DNA of 64,000 bases from Paenibacillus timonensis (GTDB lineage Bacteria > Bacillota > Bacilli > Paenibacillales > Paenibacillaceae): positions 186,001 to 250,000 of the forward strand of contig NZ_WNZY01000005.1 in the NCBI RefSeq assembly GCF_009725205.1, read 5' to 3'. The notes beneath the pieces were generated by a model. It made no database searches, was not told the DNA's origin, and worked only from the letters and a program-made list of their open reading frames with translations. Positions 53,221 through 61,491 of this stretch are shown piece after piece. Position 1 is the first letter of the stretch. The number at the start of each line of letters is the position of its first letter. The position numbers and the translations under genes were made by a program.

Positions 53221-53646
53221 CTAAAACTTAAGAATGACGACGCCTGCAATCATCATGCCGATACCAATAAATTGCGGCAGACGCATTTTTTGCTTTGGCA
53301 CGCCAAACCATCCCATGCTATCGATGAAGAAGGTCATGCACAGCTGAGCGATCAATACCGCGGAAATGGTCAAGGTCACCCCAACTTGCTGAATCGCCGT
53401 AACGTTAGTAAAAATAATGATCGCCGCCAAGGCACCGCCGCTGACATACAGCGGACGAACTCGCCGCAAATCTGTAAACCCTCCATCGCGGACGAACAGC
53501 CAAATCAGCAGCGCCGCCACAAAGCCGGTAAACTGGGTCAGCGCCGCCGCCGGCCAAGTGCCGATGTCCGCACTGATTCGGGTATTGGCCACCCCCTGTA
53601 GGGTGATGAACGCCCCGGCCAAAAACGCAAATAACAATCCCCTCAT
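53221..53646 (-). CDS. DUF606 (YdcZ-type) half-size DMT transporter 2
   Basis: 141 residues, about five helices: GLLFAFLAGAFITLQGVANTRISADIG, AALTQFTGFVAALLIWLFVRDGGF, VSGGALAAIIIFTNVTAIQQVGVTLT, LIAQLCMTFFIDSMGWFGVPKQKMR, FIGIGMMIAGVVILKF. Same topology as the partner downstream of the regulator, including the DSxGWxG motif. GGAGAGAGAG precedes ATG. Probably forms a hetero-pair with it. Confidence 0.9.
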   Translation of the reverse strand: MRGLLFAFLAGAFITLQGVANTRISADIGTWPAAALTQFTGFVAALLIWLFVRDGGFTDLRRVRPLYVSGGALAAIIIFTNVTAIQQVGVTLTISAVLIAQLCMTFFIDSMGWFGVPKQKMRLPQFIGIGMMIAGVVILKF

Positions 53647-53798
53647 TCTCTCTCTCCTCTTAATGGATCTTCCGATCCTTTATGTCAATACCTTATTAAA
53701 GGATATCTTCTGCCGTTTGAAAAGGACATATGTCCTGAAAGATGAAAAAGCGGTTAAAATAGAAATAAATCGACGGAATCACATATGGAGGACACGGC

Positions 53799-54359
53799 AT
53801 GCCATGGACATTCAACACCTTAACAGAATGGGATGAGGTTTGGTGGGACAAGCTTAGACCGATTTATCGAGAGGCATTTCCGCACGGGGCCAAGCCGGAG
53901 AAAGTGCTGCGGAGCATGCTGGATCGGGGGATCGCGAGCTTGCATGCGGGACTACATGAAGGCGAAGCGGTTGCCATGGCCGTCACCGGCTTCTGCGGCG
54001 GGAAAGGCCGCAAACGCATGATCCTTGATTACATGGCGGTCCATCAAGATCAAAGGGGGCAAGGACTCGGTCGCCTCTTTTTCTCACAGATCCGTGACTA
54101 TGCCGAGCGGGAACACCAAGCCGAGGCCATCGTGATCGAGGCCGAAGCAGAAGACACGGAGATGAACCGGGAACGACTGCGATTTTGGATTCGTTGCGGA
54201 TTTATCGCCACACCTTATGTCCATCAATATATCTGGGTTTCCGAACCTTACCGGGCTTTATATCTCCCTTTGAATGACCACTTTACCTTAACCGATGACG
54301 GCAAAACGCTCTTTCGGGACATCACTTCATTTCATCATCAATCGTTTCGTGGACAATAG
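53799..54359 (+). CDS. GNAT-family N-acetyltransferase
   Basis: 186 residues. Acetyl-CoA loop in DYMAVHQDQRGQGLGRLFFSQIRDYA (RGQGLG) and EAEDTEMNRERLRFWIRCGF (motif B). The C-terminal 40 residues are an extension. GGAGGACACGGC precedes ATG. Divergent from the DUF606 run. Substrate unknown. Confidence 0.9.
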   Translation: MPWTFNTLTEWDEVWWDKLRPIYREAFPHGAKPEKVLRSMLDRGIASLHAGLHEGEAVAMAVTGFCGGKGRKRMILDYMAVHQDQRGQGLGRLFFSQIRDYAEREHQAEAIVIEAEAEDTEMNRERLRFWIRCGFIATPYVHQYIWVSEPYRALYLPLNDHFTLTDDGKTLFRDITSFHHQSFRGQ

Positions 54360-54400
54360 ATTCTCTTAAAGGGCCTATTGTCCCTAATGTCCTTTTTGCT
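54351..54400 (+). terminator. Possible terminator of the GNAT gene
   Basis: GGACAATAG (54351-54359, holding the stop codon) pairs with CTATTGTCC (54375-54383); CTTTTTGC follows after a short gap. The long gap before the T-run makes this uncertain. Confidence 0.4.
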
Positions 54401-54812
54401 TGCTTGCGTAAATTTTCGTAAGCAATGCCTCAAGCTGATGTTTCTCCGCTTCGCTTAACTCAGCCGTCAACCGACGGTTAAAATCCGCCAAGATTTGCCG
54501 AAGCGTGGGCTCGAAATCCCGGCCCTTTTCCGTAGGATATAACAGGATCGACCTGCGATCATGCTCGTCTACCCGGCGTTCAATGAACCCGGCCTCCTCC
54601 AATTGCTTGACGCAGCGGGTCGTGGTCGCCTTGTCAAATTTCATCTGACTCGTTAGTTGGTCTTGGTTTAAACCGGGAGTCGTTAATATGGCCAACAAGT
54701 AGCTGTGATTCCCACCGCCGCCGATTTCGTACGGCTTCAATAACGTGGCCAGCTCTTTTTGATTGATCCGCTGAAGATACGCGATCAATTTGCCAACGGA
54801 AGGGTTGTTCAT
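54384..54812 (-). CDS. MarR-family regulator
   Basis: 142 residues from the ATG at 54812 (GAGGTGCAGGGGA upstream). Winged helix: LTTPGLNQDQLTSQMKFDKATTTRCVKQLEEAGFIERRVDEHDRRSILLYPTEKG, the MarR signature with the DxRxxxxxLT/YPTEKG wing. Divergent from an MFS drug-efflux gene, with two identical dyads in between, so it most likely represses itself and the pump and is released by a small toxic molecule. Confidence 0.93.
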   Translation of the reverse strand: MNNPSVGKLIAYLQRINQKELATLLKPYEIGGGGNHSYLLAILTTPGLNQDQLTSQMKFDKATTTRCVKQLEEAGFIERRVDEHDRRSILLYPTEKGRDFEPTLRQILADFNRRLTAELSEAEKHQLEALLTKIYASKQKGH

Positions 54813-54865
54813 TCCCCTGCACCTCTTTGCGATGATCTGGTTTATGCAAATTTTACCCGATATCA

Positions 54866-54879
54866 GTTGCGCTCGCAAC
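54866..54879. promoter_or_regulatory. MarR-type operator 1
   Basis: GTTGCG-CT-CGCAAC, a perfect dyad with flanking A/T (AGTTGCGCTCGCAACTAA). 54 bases upstream of the marR-type start. Confidence 0.8.
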
Positions 54880-54911
54880 TAAATTGGAGTAAACTGATGA
54901 TGCTCAAATTA

Positions 54912-54925
54912 GTTGCGGTCGCAAC
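54912..54925. promoter_or_regulatory. MarR-type operator 2
   Basis: GTTGCG-GT-CGCAAC, same dyad as operator 1 with centres 46 bp apart, 39 bases before the MFS start. Repeat of the same half-sites in one 130-base divergent gap makes binding by the neighbouring MarR protein likely. Confidence 0.8.
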
Positions 54926-54963
54926 AAAGTGATTCGGATCTAGATAAAGTGAGGTGTAGTGCC

Positions 54964-56445
54964 ATGTCTTCCAAGAGTTCTGACCATCGGATGACTTCAT
55001 ATCAGGAAGACCCGGACATCCAGCGGAAACGTTGGCTGATCCTGATCGTACTGAATTTATTTACCTTTATGTCGACTCTCGACGGCAGTATCGTTAACAT
55101 TGCCTTGCCCGTGATCTCCAAGGAGATGAAGCTGAGCGTGGCGCAGGCGGAATGGGTCGTCACGGCGTATTTAATGATGATTTGCGCTGCCATTCTCTTC
55201 TTTGGGAAGTTGGGAGATATCGTTGGGAAAATCAAGGTGTTCAAATGGGGAATGGTGATCTTTACCGTAGGTTCCCTGCTATGCGGCTTTAGCTTCAGCT
55301 TGCCGCTTCTGGTCGGCTCTCGTCTTCTGCAGGCGCTTGGAGCATCGATGACGATGGCCAACAGCCAAGGGATTGTGACCGATATCTTCCCGGCCAATGA
55401 ACGGGGGAAAGCGCTTGGGCTTATCGGCACCTTCGTCTCCCTTGGCAGTATCGCCGGTCCGAGCCTGGGAGGCGTCATCGTTTCGAGTTTAGGCTGGGAA
55501 TATATCTTTTGGGTGAACCTTCCTGTCGGTCTCATTGCTATTGGCATCGGCTGGAAAATGCTCCCGGCGGATCGTACCCAACTGAAGGTGAAAATCGATA
55601 CAGCCGGCAGCCTGTTGTTTCCGGTCTTTATCCTCGCTCTGTTCTCCGGCCTGCTGCTGGGTCAGCAGATCGGATACCAGGATATTCGGATCATCGGCGC
55701 GCTCGCTCTGGCCGCCATCGTGTTCATCGTGTTTCTCTGGGTCGAGAAACGCAGCGAAGCCCCGATGCTCCAGCTTACCTTATTCCGCAATCCGTTGTTC
55801 AGCTTAAGTATCCTGACCGGATTCTTAGTATTTGTAGCCAATTTCTGCTTTAACATCATTGCGCCGTTTTATACGCAAAGCATTTTAAACCTCTCGCCTT
55901 CCCATGCCGGATTCTTGATGATGTTATTCCCGATCGTTATGGTCATTGTGGCACCGCTCAGCGGCGCGTTATCCGACAAGATCGGCTCCGAGTTGCTGAC
56001 GTTCGCTGGGCTGATCGTGATGGTCATCGCGCAGATCGGGTTAGCCCGGCTCCATGACAGCAGTCCCATCGCGCTAGTCGGCGTATGGATCGCCATGCTG
56101 GGTCTCGGCAGTGGCTTGTTTCAATCGCCGAACAACTCGCTCGTGATGTCGAAGATTCCGAAAACCCAGCTGGGCATCGCCGGCAGCATCAACTCACTCG
56201 TCCGCAACATCGGGATGGTCGTTGGCATTACGGTCGCAACCACAACGCTGTTCAGCGTCATGAGCAGCCGGGCAGGCCGCCGGGTGACCGGATTGGTGCC
56301 GGATCGCCCCGATTTATTTCTAACCGGAATGCATGTCGTATTTATGACTTCCGCTTCCATCTGTCTAGTAGCCGCGCTCCTGACGGGCTGGCGGTTTTGG
56401 TCCGCACGACGGGCGGTGCGACGCGAGCAGGTCCGATCCACGTAA
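54964..56445 (+). CDS. MFS multidrug exporter, DHA2 (EmrB/QacA) family
   Basis: 493 residues, 14 membrane helices. Typical: LIVLNLFTFMSTLDGSIVNIALPVISKEM (motif D1), FFGKLGDIVGKIKVF (motif A), GSRLLQALGASMTMANSQGIVTDIF (motif B), GTFVSLGSIAGPSLGG (motif C). The ATG at 54964 follows GTGAGGTGTAGTGCC; an upstream frame extension would run through operator 2 and is unlikely. Divergent from marR-type gene. Confidence 0.94.
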   Translation: MSSKSSDHRMTSYQEDPDIQRKRWLILIVLNLFTFMSTLDGSIVNIALPVISKEMKLSVAQAEWVVTAYLMMICAAILFFGKLGDIVGKIKVFKWGMVIFTVGSLLCGFSFSLPLLVGSRLLQALGASMTMANSQGIVTDIFPANERGKALGLIGTFVSLGSIAGPSLGGVIVSSLGWEYIFWVNLPVGLIAIGIGWKMLPADRTQLKVKIDTAGSLLFPVFILALFSGLLLGQQIGYQDIRIIGALALAAIVFIVFLWVEKRSEAPMLQLTLFRNPLFSLSILTGFLVFVANFCFNIIAPFYTQSILNLSPSHAGFLMMLFPIVMVIVAPLSGALSDKIGSELLTFAGLIVMVIAQIGLARLHDSSPIALVGVWIAMLGLGSGLFQSPNNSLVMSKIPKTQLGIAGSINSLVRNIGMVVGITVATTTLFSVMSSRAGRRVTGLVPDRPDLFLTGMHVVFMTSASICLVAALLTGWRFWSARRAVRREQVRST

Positions 56446-56450
56446 TCCAT

Positions 56451-56497
56451 AAAAAATCCGTACAGGTGTAAGATGACACCCGTACGGATTATTTTTT
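56451..56497. terminator. Two-way terminator
   Basis: AAAAAATCCGTAC-GGTGT pairs with ACACC-GTACGGATTATTTTTT. Between the MFS gene and the convergent 96-codon gene. Confidence 0.85.
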
Positions 56498-56786
56498 ATT
56501 CCGTCCACTCAAGCCCTTCCAGGATTCGATATTTCAATAACGCAAGCAGGAAATCCTCGTAATAATCTTTGCGTACGATGATCTTATATTGACGCTCCTG
56601 ATCCTGGTTCAAGTAAAACAAGACATCGGTATAGACATCGTTATCTTCGAACCTTTTCTGCACTTCCCGCATGTTAGATAATAGCGGTTCCTCTTGAAGA
56701 AATGTCAATTCGAACTCCACGTCCACTTCGTTTGCCGTCTCACGAATCTGTACTCGTTCCGAATCGATACGGTATTTTAGCGGCAT
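56496..56786 (-). CDS. Conserved small protein, unknown
   Basis: 96 residues, soluble, acidic, no Cys. Predicted beta-rich first half (YRIDSERVQIRETANEVDVEFELTFLQ) and helical end (YYEDFLLALLKYRILEGLEW). GGGGGACGGGGC precedes ATG. I do not recognise the family. It follows the MobA-like and Mo-hydroxylase genes by position only: it lies 55 bases beyond the cytidylyltransferase stop, so it could be the last gene of that run. Confidence 0.65.
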   Translation of the reverse strand: MPLKYRIDSERVQIRETANEVDVEFELTFLQEEPLLSNMREVQKRFEDNDVYTDVLFYLNQDQERQYKIIVRKDYYEDFLLALLKYRILEGLEWTE

Positions 56787-56841
56787 GCCCCGTCCCCCTC
56801 ACGCTTGGATGGCCTAAGGATACCGTGTCTCTTCCTCAAAG

Positions 56842-57468
56842 TCAACTTTGGGAAAATACGGTTAACCGGTACCGCTCGTACTCTTCGGGGGTATCGATAT
56901 CGCGAGGCGCTTTACCTGGAATTCTCACACTGTAAAGGTGATCTTGATATAGGTGCAGCAGCTCCTTGGCACCGGCGTCACCGTCCAAAGCCATCAATTT
57001 GGGGAACAGCTGGGCGGCAAACAATACGGGATGGGCCGGACGATCGTCATAACGCGATTGAACGATCCCGGCGCCGGTATGGATGAACGCTTCAGCCACC
57101 TGTCGTATGGCCTCCGGCGAAATTTCCGGCTGATCTCCCAGCAGGATCAAGACCGCCGACGGCGAATGGCACTCTTCCAGCTGCCGGATTCCCGCCGCTA
57201 GTGAGGCACCTAGCCCCCGGTCGGCACGCGTCGTTGTCAACCATTCAACGGGCAAACCATCGACGTGCTCGCGTCGAAGCGGTCCGTCCTTGGGGGCTAT
57301 GACGGCCACCCGAACATTCGCGGCCCCCAGCGCCTGATGCACCGTTTGCTTAAGCAGATTTCCGTGCGGTGCTGGCAGCAACAGCTTAGGTTGTCCCATC
57401 CGCCGAGAAGCGCCGCCGGCCAGAATCAGCGCCCAAATGTCCCTTTTATCTGCTGCGCGTTCACACAC
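56842..57468 (-). CDS. MobA-like molybdopterin cytidylyltransferase (MocA type)
   Basis: 208 residues. NTP-transferase motif ALILAGGASRRMGQPKLLL at the start, then ADRGLGASLAAGI and VLILLGDQPEISPEAI, GDAGAKELL: the set found in MocA/PucB proteins that join CMP to molybdopterin for xanthine-dehydrogenase-type enzymes. I chose the GTG at 57468, which has CGGAG 7 bases upstream and overlaps the xdhC stop (GTGTGA); the frame remains open to a TTG at 57498. Confidence 0.88.
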   Translation of the reverse strand: MCERAADKRDIWALILAGGASRRMGQPKLLLPAPHGNLLKQTVHQALGAANVRVAVIAPKDGPLRREHVDGLPVEWLTTTRADRGLGASLAAGIRQLEECHSPSAVLILLGDQPEISPEAIRQVAEAFIHTGAGIVQSRYDDRPAHPVLFAAQLFPKLMALDGDAGAKELLHLYQDHLYSVRIPGKAPRDIDTPEEYERYRLTVFSQS

Positions 57469-58615
57469 GACAAGACTCCGGGAAGATCGGCTCGTCAAGG
57501 AACGAAGACTGTGAAGGGGTGGCGGTTGGGGTGCGAGCTCCGCTTCCTGCTGCTTTACGATCGCGTAGAAATCCCCCGCTGCGGCTGTTTTTGACGGCGG
57601 TCATTTCCGCCAGGATGCTCATCGCGATCTCCTCGGGCGTTTCCGCGCCGATGTCCAGGCCCACTGGGGAATACAACTTCGCCAGCAACTGGGGGGCTAT
57701 GCTGCCGTCCGACCCGCCTCCGTTCGAATTCGGCTCCAGGATCTTCTCCAACCGGTAACGAGAACCGACTAGTCCGAGATAGGCGACCTCCGGCGTTAAC
57801 ATCCGGTGGACCGCCTCCCGGTCCAGATCAAGATTATGGGACATGACGACGACGTATTTCCCTTTCACGTCGACTTGTTCGAACGCATAACGTGGGATCA
57901 CCCACAGCTCGTCCGCTGCGGGGAACCGCTCCCGCGTCGCCTTGTCCGTCGCATGATACGCGACGGTCACGCGCCACTGCAGCCGGCGAGCCAGGCTGCA
58001 GAGCAAACGCGCATCGTCGCCGACGCCGACGATGACCAGCTCCGGGCGCGATGCGACCCGCTCCAGCAGCAGCTCCAGCTGCGTGCTGCCCTCGGGGAGT
58101 CGCACCAGCCCGGCCCGCCGGCCCGCGCCCAGCAGGCCGGCTTCCTCCGCCGCGGCGGCGAGCGTGCGGCGCGCGCCCGGCGGCACGGCAGCGGGATCGG
58201 AGGAACCGATCACCGTCGCCGCCACGTACGGCTCGCGCGTCTCCACGCGCCGCAGCAAATCGCCGAGGATCCGGTCCGCCGCGTCCGGCGAACGGACCGG
58301 ATCAAACGGCTCGAGCCACACCGTGATCGCCCCGTTGCACCCGAGGCCGATTCCCCATACCTCGTCTTCCCCGATGCGGAAGTCGTAGAACAGCTTGCGC
58401 GGCTCGAGCGTCCGAAGTACCTCTTGCGCATGCTCGCGCAGGTCTTCTTCGATGCACCCGCCGCTTAAGATGCCCGTTACCTCACCATCGACATGGATGA
58501 GGCAGCGCGCTCCTTCTCGGCGATAAGCCGAACCGTCCACATCGACGATAGTGGCGACGACGCAAGCCCGGCTCTCCGATAGGCACGCTTCCAGCTCACG
58601 GCTTAGCTCCTCCAT
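57461..58615 (-). CDS. XdhC/CoxI-family Mo-enzyme maturation protein
   Basis: 384 residues. N-terminal XdhC_CoxI domain (about 10-75: VVATIVDVDGSAYRREGARCLIHVDGEVTGILSGGCIEEDLREHA) and C-terminal Rossmann domain (LVIVGVGDDARLLCSLARRLQWRVTVAYH, VAYLGLVGSRYRLEKIL, VGLDIGAETPEEIAMSILAEM). It binds the cofactor, helps add the terminal sulfur and inserts it into the enzyme. Residues about 135-195 are Ala/Arg/Gly-rich and coded by very GC-rich DNA. A Ser/Thr/Pro-rich tail of about 35 residues ends the protein. Confidence 0.92.
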   Translation of the reverse strand: MEELSRELEACLSESRACVVATIVDVDGSAYRREGARCLIHVDGEVTGILSGGCIEEDLREHAQEVLRTLEPRKLFYDFRIGEDEVWGIGLGCNGAITVWLEPFDPVRSPDAADRILGDLLRRVETREPYVAATVIGSSDPAAVPPGARRTLAAAAEEAGLLGAGRRAGLVRLPEGSTQLELLLERVASRPELVIVGVGDDARLLCSLARRLQWRVTVAYHATDKATRERFPAADELWVIPRYAFEQVDVKGKYVVVMSHNLDLDREAVHRMLTPEVAYLGLVGSRYRLEKILEPNSNGGGSDGSIAPQLLAKLYSPVGLDIGAETPEEIAMSILAEMTAVKNSRSGGFLRDRKAAGSGARTPTATPSQSSFLDEPIFPESCRV

Positions 58616-58658
58616 GTTCTCGTCATCTCCTGTCTTCGTTCTGAATCAGACTCTAACC

Positions 58659-60974
58659 TTACGATTGCAGCGACATCCACACCCGCTCCGCCGACAGCGG
58701 CAGCACCTGGCCGCGCCGCCCCGTCGCATGGGCGATCGCGTTGGCGATCGCGCCCGGAACCGGGTCCAGTGCCACCTCGCCCAGCGATTTGGCGCCGAAC
58801 GGGCCATGGGGATCCGCTTCCTGTACGAAATGTACCTGCACATCGGGCATATCCTTAGCTCCCGGCATCCGATAATCCATCATCGACGGATTCATCACTT
58901 TACCTTCCTGTACGATCAGATCCTCCATCGTGACCCAACCGATGCCTTGAGCCACGGCGCCTAGCACTTGGCTTTTGGCCATCGTCTCGTGTAGGATGGT
59001 CCCTGAGTCATGCACGGCCCAGTAACCGACCACTTTCGTTCGACCGGTGTCTGGATCCACCTCAACCTCGGCCACATGAGCGGCAAACGGATAGTTGGGC
59101 GAGGGGTGCCCAAAATAAGTGGCATCCGGCAGCTCCGTATCCGGTACATAAGTCTCCTTGACGGTCAGCTCCTCGCCGGCATGGCGGGCACGGAACCAAT
59201 CGACGACATCGCCAAGCGCATATGTCTTCCCATCGTGCTTCACGACACCTTCCTCAAACACCGCTCCTTCGCCAAGCGCCTGAACCGCCAACTGCTGAAT
59301 TTCACGCAGCAAGGATTCCGCCGCTTTTTGCACCGCATTCCCGCCCATCACCGTACTTCGAGACGCTAGCGTCCCGATGCCAAACGGATACCGTCCCGTA
59401 TCGCCGGATTTCACCAGGATCTCGTCTTCGGGGATCCCCAGCACACGGCTGGCGATTCGAGCGTAGGTCAATGTCATCCCTTGGCCAAGCTCAATTTCGC
59501 CGGTTTCCACCTCCACAAATCCGCCCGGTTTGACGCGAATCACCGCCGTCGAGCCGTCAAAGCGCGGATCGATGGCGCGAAAACCCGAGACGTGATTGGC
59601 CACCGCAAGGCCGAGCCCCCGGTAAGGTGGCAACTCCTTCCGCCGATTCCAGCCGGACAACTCCTTGACCTTTTCGATGCACTCCTCCAAATTACAGGTG
59701 TCCAGACGATAACCGTGCAGCGTCGTATCCCCGGAGTGGACGATGTTCTTAAGACGCAGCTCGGCTGGGTCCATCCCCAGCTCCAGCGCGATTTCATCAA
59801 TGACGCTCTCCACTGCGAATAACATCTCCGCATTACCGAATCCGCGCATGCACGTAGTTGGACTATTGTTCGTGTATACCAGATAACCCGTCGACTTCAC
59901 GTTGTGGAAATGATAGATGTTGTCAGCCCGAGTGCAGGCCGTTGCGATTACGTTTGGACTCCAATAAACCCGAGCCCCCGCATCCGCGTACACCGTCAAG
60001 TCTTTGTATACGAAGTTCCCTTCCGCATCCGCGCCGATTTCAATATCGAAGGTCAGCGGTACGCGGGGATGGGCGGTAATCATATCTTCATAGCGGTCCA
60101 AAATGATCTTCACATGCCGTCCCGTCACCATCGCCAGCGCCGCGGCAATCACATGAACCTTCAGGACGTATTTCGCGCCAAAAGACCCCCCAATCGGCGG
60201 TACGATAATCCGCACCTTATCCTCCGGCAAACCAAACCCGGCGGCATAGGCTTCCCGTGCCCGGTACGGAATATGAGAAGGCGCCCAAATGGTGATGCCC
60301 TCCTCCTCCGACCAAAACGCAATCGCTCCGACCGGCTCCAAATGCCCTTGATAGATTCGGTTGGACACGTAACGTCCGCCTTTGACGATCGCCGCTTTCT
60401 TCTTGCCTTCCTCCAGGTCGCCGCGCGCAACATCCACTTTCATCGGCCGGTTGAGCTCCACCTCCTCGTGGATCTGCGGAGCTCCTGAAACCATCGCGGC
60501 CTCCGGATCAAAGACCCCCTCCAGCGGCTCTAACTCGACCTCAATCAGCGCCAGCGCCTGCTCGGCGGCTTCTTTCGTTTCCGCAGCAACCGCGGCAATT
60601 TCATCGCCGATGAAGAGCACGCGATCCTTGGCAAGGATGTTCCAGTCCTTGAATTTGGTTGGTCCATACTTGTGGTTCGGCACATCGTCCGCGGTAATGA
60701 CGGCATGTACGCCTTCCACATGACGCGCTTTCTCCACGTTTATCCGTTTGATCCGCGCATGCGCGTAAGGGCTGCGATAAATCGCCCCGATCAACTGGCC
60801 GGGAAAATTCATGTCGTGAAGGTAACGGGTTTGCCCTTCCAGCTTCGACTTCAGATCCAGCGGCTTCTGCTTTAACGCCGGATTGACCTGCTTGCTCGAC
60901 TGATTCGGGTCGGCTGGATTCATGACCTTGGCGTCCGTCGATTTGCTTGACTGCTGCATGCGGTTCATCGTCAT
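58659..60974 (-). CDS. Xanthine-dehydrogenase-type molybdopterin-binding subunit
   Basis: 771 residues, the Mo-containing catalytic subunit. Motifs: RYLHDMNFPGQLIGAIYRSPYAHARI, FIGDEIAAVAAETKEAAEQAL, PIGGSFGAKYVLKVH, TCMRGFGNAEMLFAVE, GQGMTLTYARIASRVLGIPEDEI and the catalytic-Glu region FGAKSLGEVALDPVPGAI near 735. A non-conserved polar stretch of about 45 residues starts the protein. ATG overlaps the stop of the 2Fe-2S gene. The substrate (purine, N-heterocycle or aromatic) cannot be told. Confidence 0.93.
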   Translation of the reverse strand: MTMNRMQQSSKSTDAKVMNPADPNQSSKQVNPALKQKPLDLKSKLEGQTRYLHDMNFPGQLIGAIYRSPYAHARIKRINVEKARHVEGVHAVITADDVPNHKYGPTKFKDWNILAKDRVLFIGDEIAAVAAETKEAAEQALALIEVELEPLEGVFDPEAAMVSGAPQIHEEVELNRPMKVDVARGDLEEGKKKAAIVKGGRYVSNRIYQGHLEPVGAIAFWSEEEGITIWAPSHIPYRAREAYAAGFGLPEDKVRIIVPPIGGSFGAKYVLKVHVIAAALAMVTGRHVKIILDRYEDMITAHPRVPLTFDIEIGADAEGNFVYKDLTVYADAGARVYWSPNVIATACTRADNIYHFHNVKSTGYLVYTNNSPTTCMRGFGNAEMLFAVESVIDEIALELGMDPAELRLKNIVHSGDTTLHGYRLDTCNLEECIEKVKELSGWNRRKELPPYRGLGLAVANHVSGFRAIDPRFDGSTAVIRVKPGGFVEVETGEIELGQGMTLTYARIASRVLGIPEDEILVKSGDTGRYPFGIGTLASRSTVMGGNAVQKAAESLLREIQQLAVQALGEGAVFEEGVVKHDGKTYALGDVVDWFRARHAGEELTVKETYVPDTELPDATYFGHPSPNYPFAAHVAEVEVDPDTGRTKVVGYWAVHDSGTILHETMAKSQVLGAVAQGIGWVTMEDLIVQEGKVMNPSMMDYRMPGAKDMPDVQVHFVQEADPHGPFGAKSLGEVALDPVPGAIANAIAHATGRRGQVLPLSAERVWMSLQS

Positions 60975-61462
60975 CGCACGGCTCCTTTCGAGGCCAGAAC
61001 GTGCTCCGCCGCTTCAATGATGCCGCGGTAACCGGTACACCGGCACAGATTGTTCTTCAGCGCCGCTCCAATGTCGCCGCCGAATAAAGCGGGATTTTGC
61101 AGCCAGGCCCAAGTCGTCATCATGACCCCCGGGGTACAGAAGCCGCATTGCACGCCGCCGTACTCCTGCATCGCCTGTTCCAACTCCCGAAATTCGGCAT
61201 GCCGAGCCAAGCCCTCGATCGTTTCGATCGTTTGTCCTTGCGCCGAAGCGGCCGGAACCAAGCAGGAAACCACCGGTTGGCCGTCAAGCAGCACCGTACA
61301 GGCTCCGCATTCGCCGGTCCGACAGCCGATTTTCGTCCCCGTCAGGCCTTGCCCTTCGCGGATGACATCCGCCAGGCTAGCTGTCGCTTCGCCGTTCCAG
61401 GTCACTTCCTCGCCATTGATTGTTAACGTCATGCTAGGGTTATGGTTAAGTCCGCCGTTCAT
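60971..61462 (-). CDS. 2Fe-2S subunit of the Mo-hydroxylase
   Basis: 163 residues with the eight-Cys pattern for two [2Fe-2S] clusters: GCRTGECGACTVLLDGQPVVSC (plant-ferredoxin type) and QCGFCTPGVMM plus NLCRCTGYRGI (alpha-helical type). Small subunit (CoxS/PucE/XdhC-like) carrying electrons from Mo to FAD. Overlaps the Mo-subunit gene. Confidence 0.95.
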   Translation of the reverse strand: MNGGLNHNPSMTLTINGEEVTWNGEATASLADVIREGQGLTGTKIGCRTGECGACTVLLDGQPVVSCLVPAASAQGQTIETIEGLARHAEFRELEQAMQEYGGVQCGFCTPGVMMTTWAWLQNPALFGGDIGAALKNNLCRCTGYRGIIEAAEHVLASKGAVR

Positions 61463-61491
61463 CTGGCAGCACCTTCTTTCCTTGCTTATGC

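Noticed and set aside
57806..58468. 220-codon plus-strand frame opposite XdhC
   Set aside because: GC-rich DNA gives open frames in several phases; XdhC domains on the minus strand are clear.
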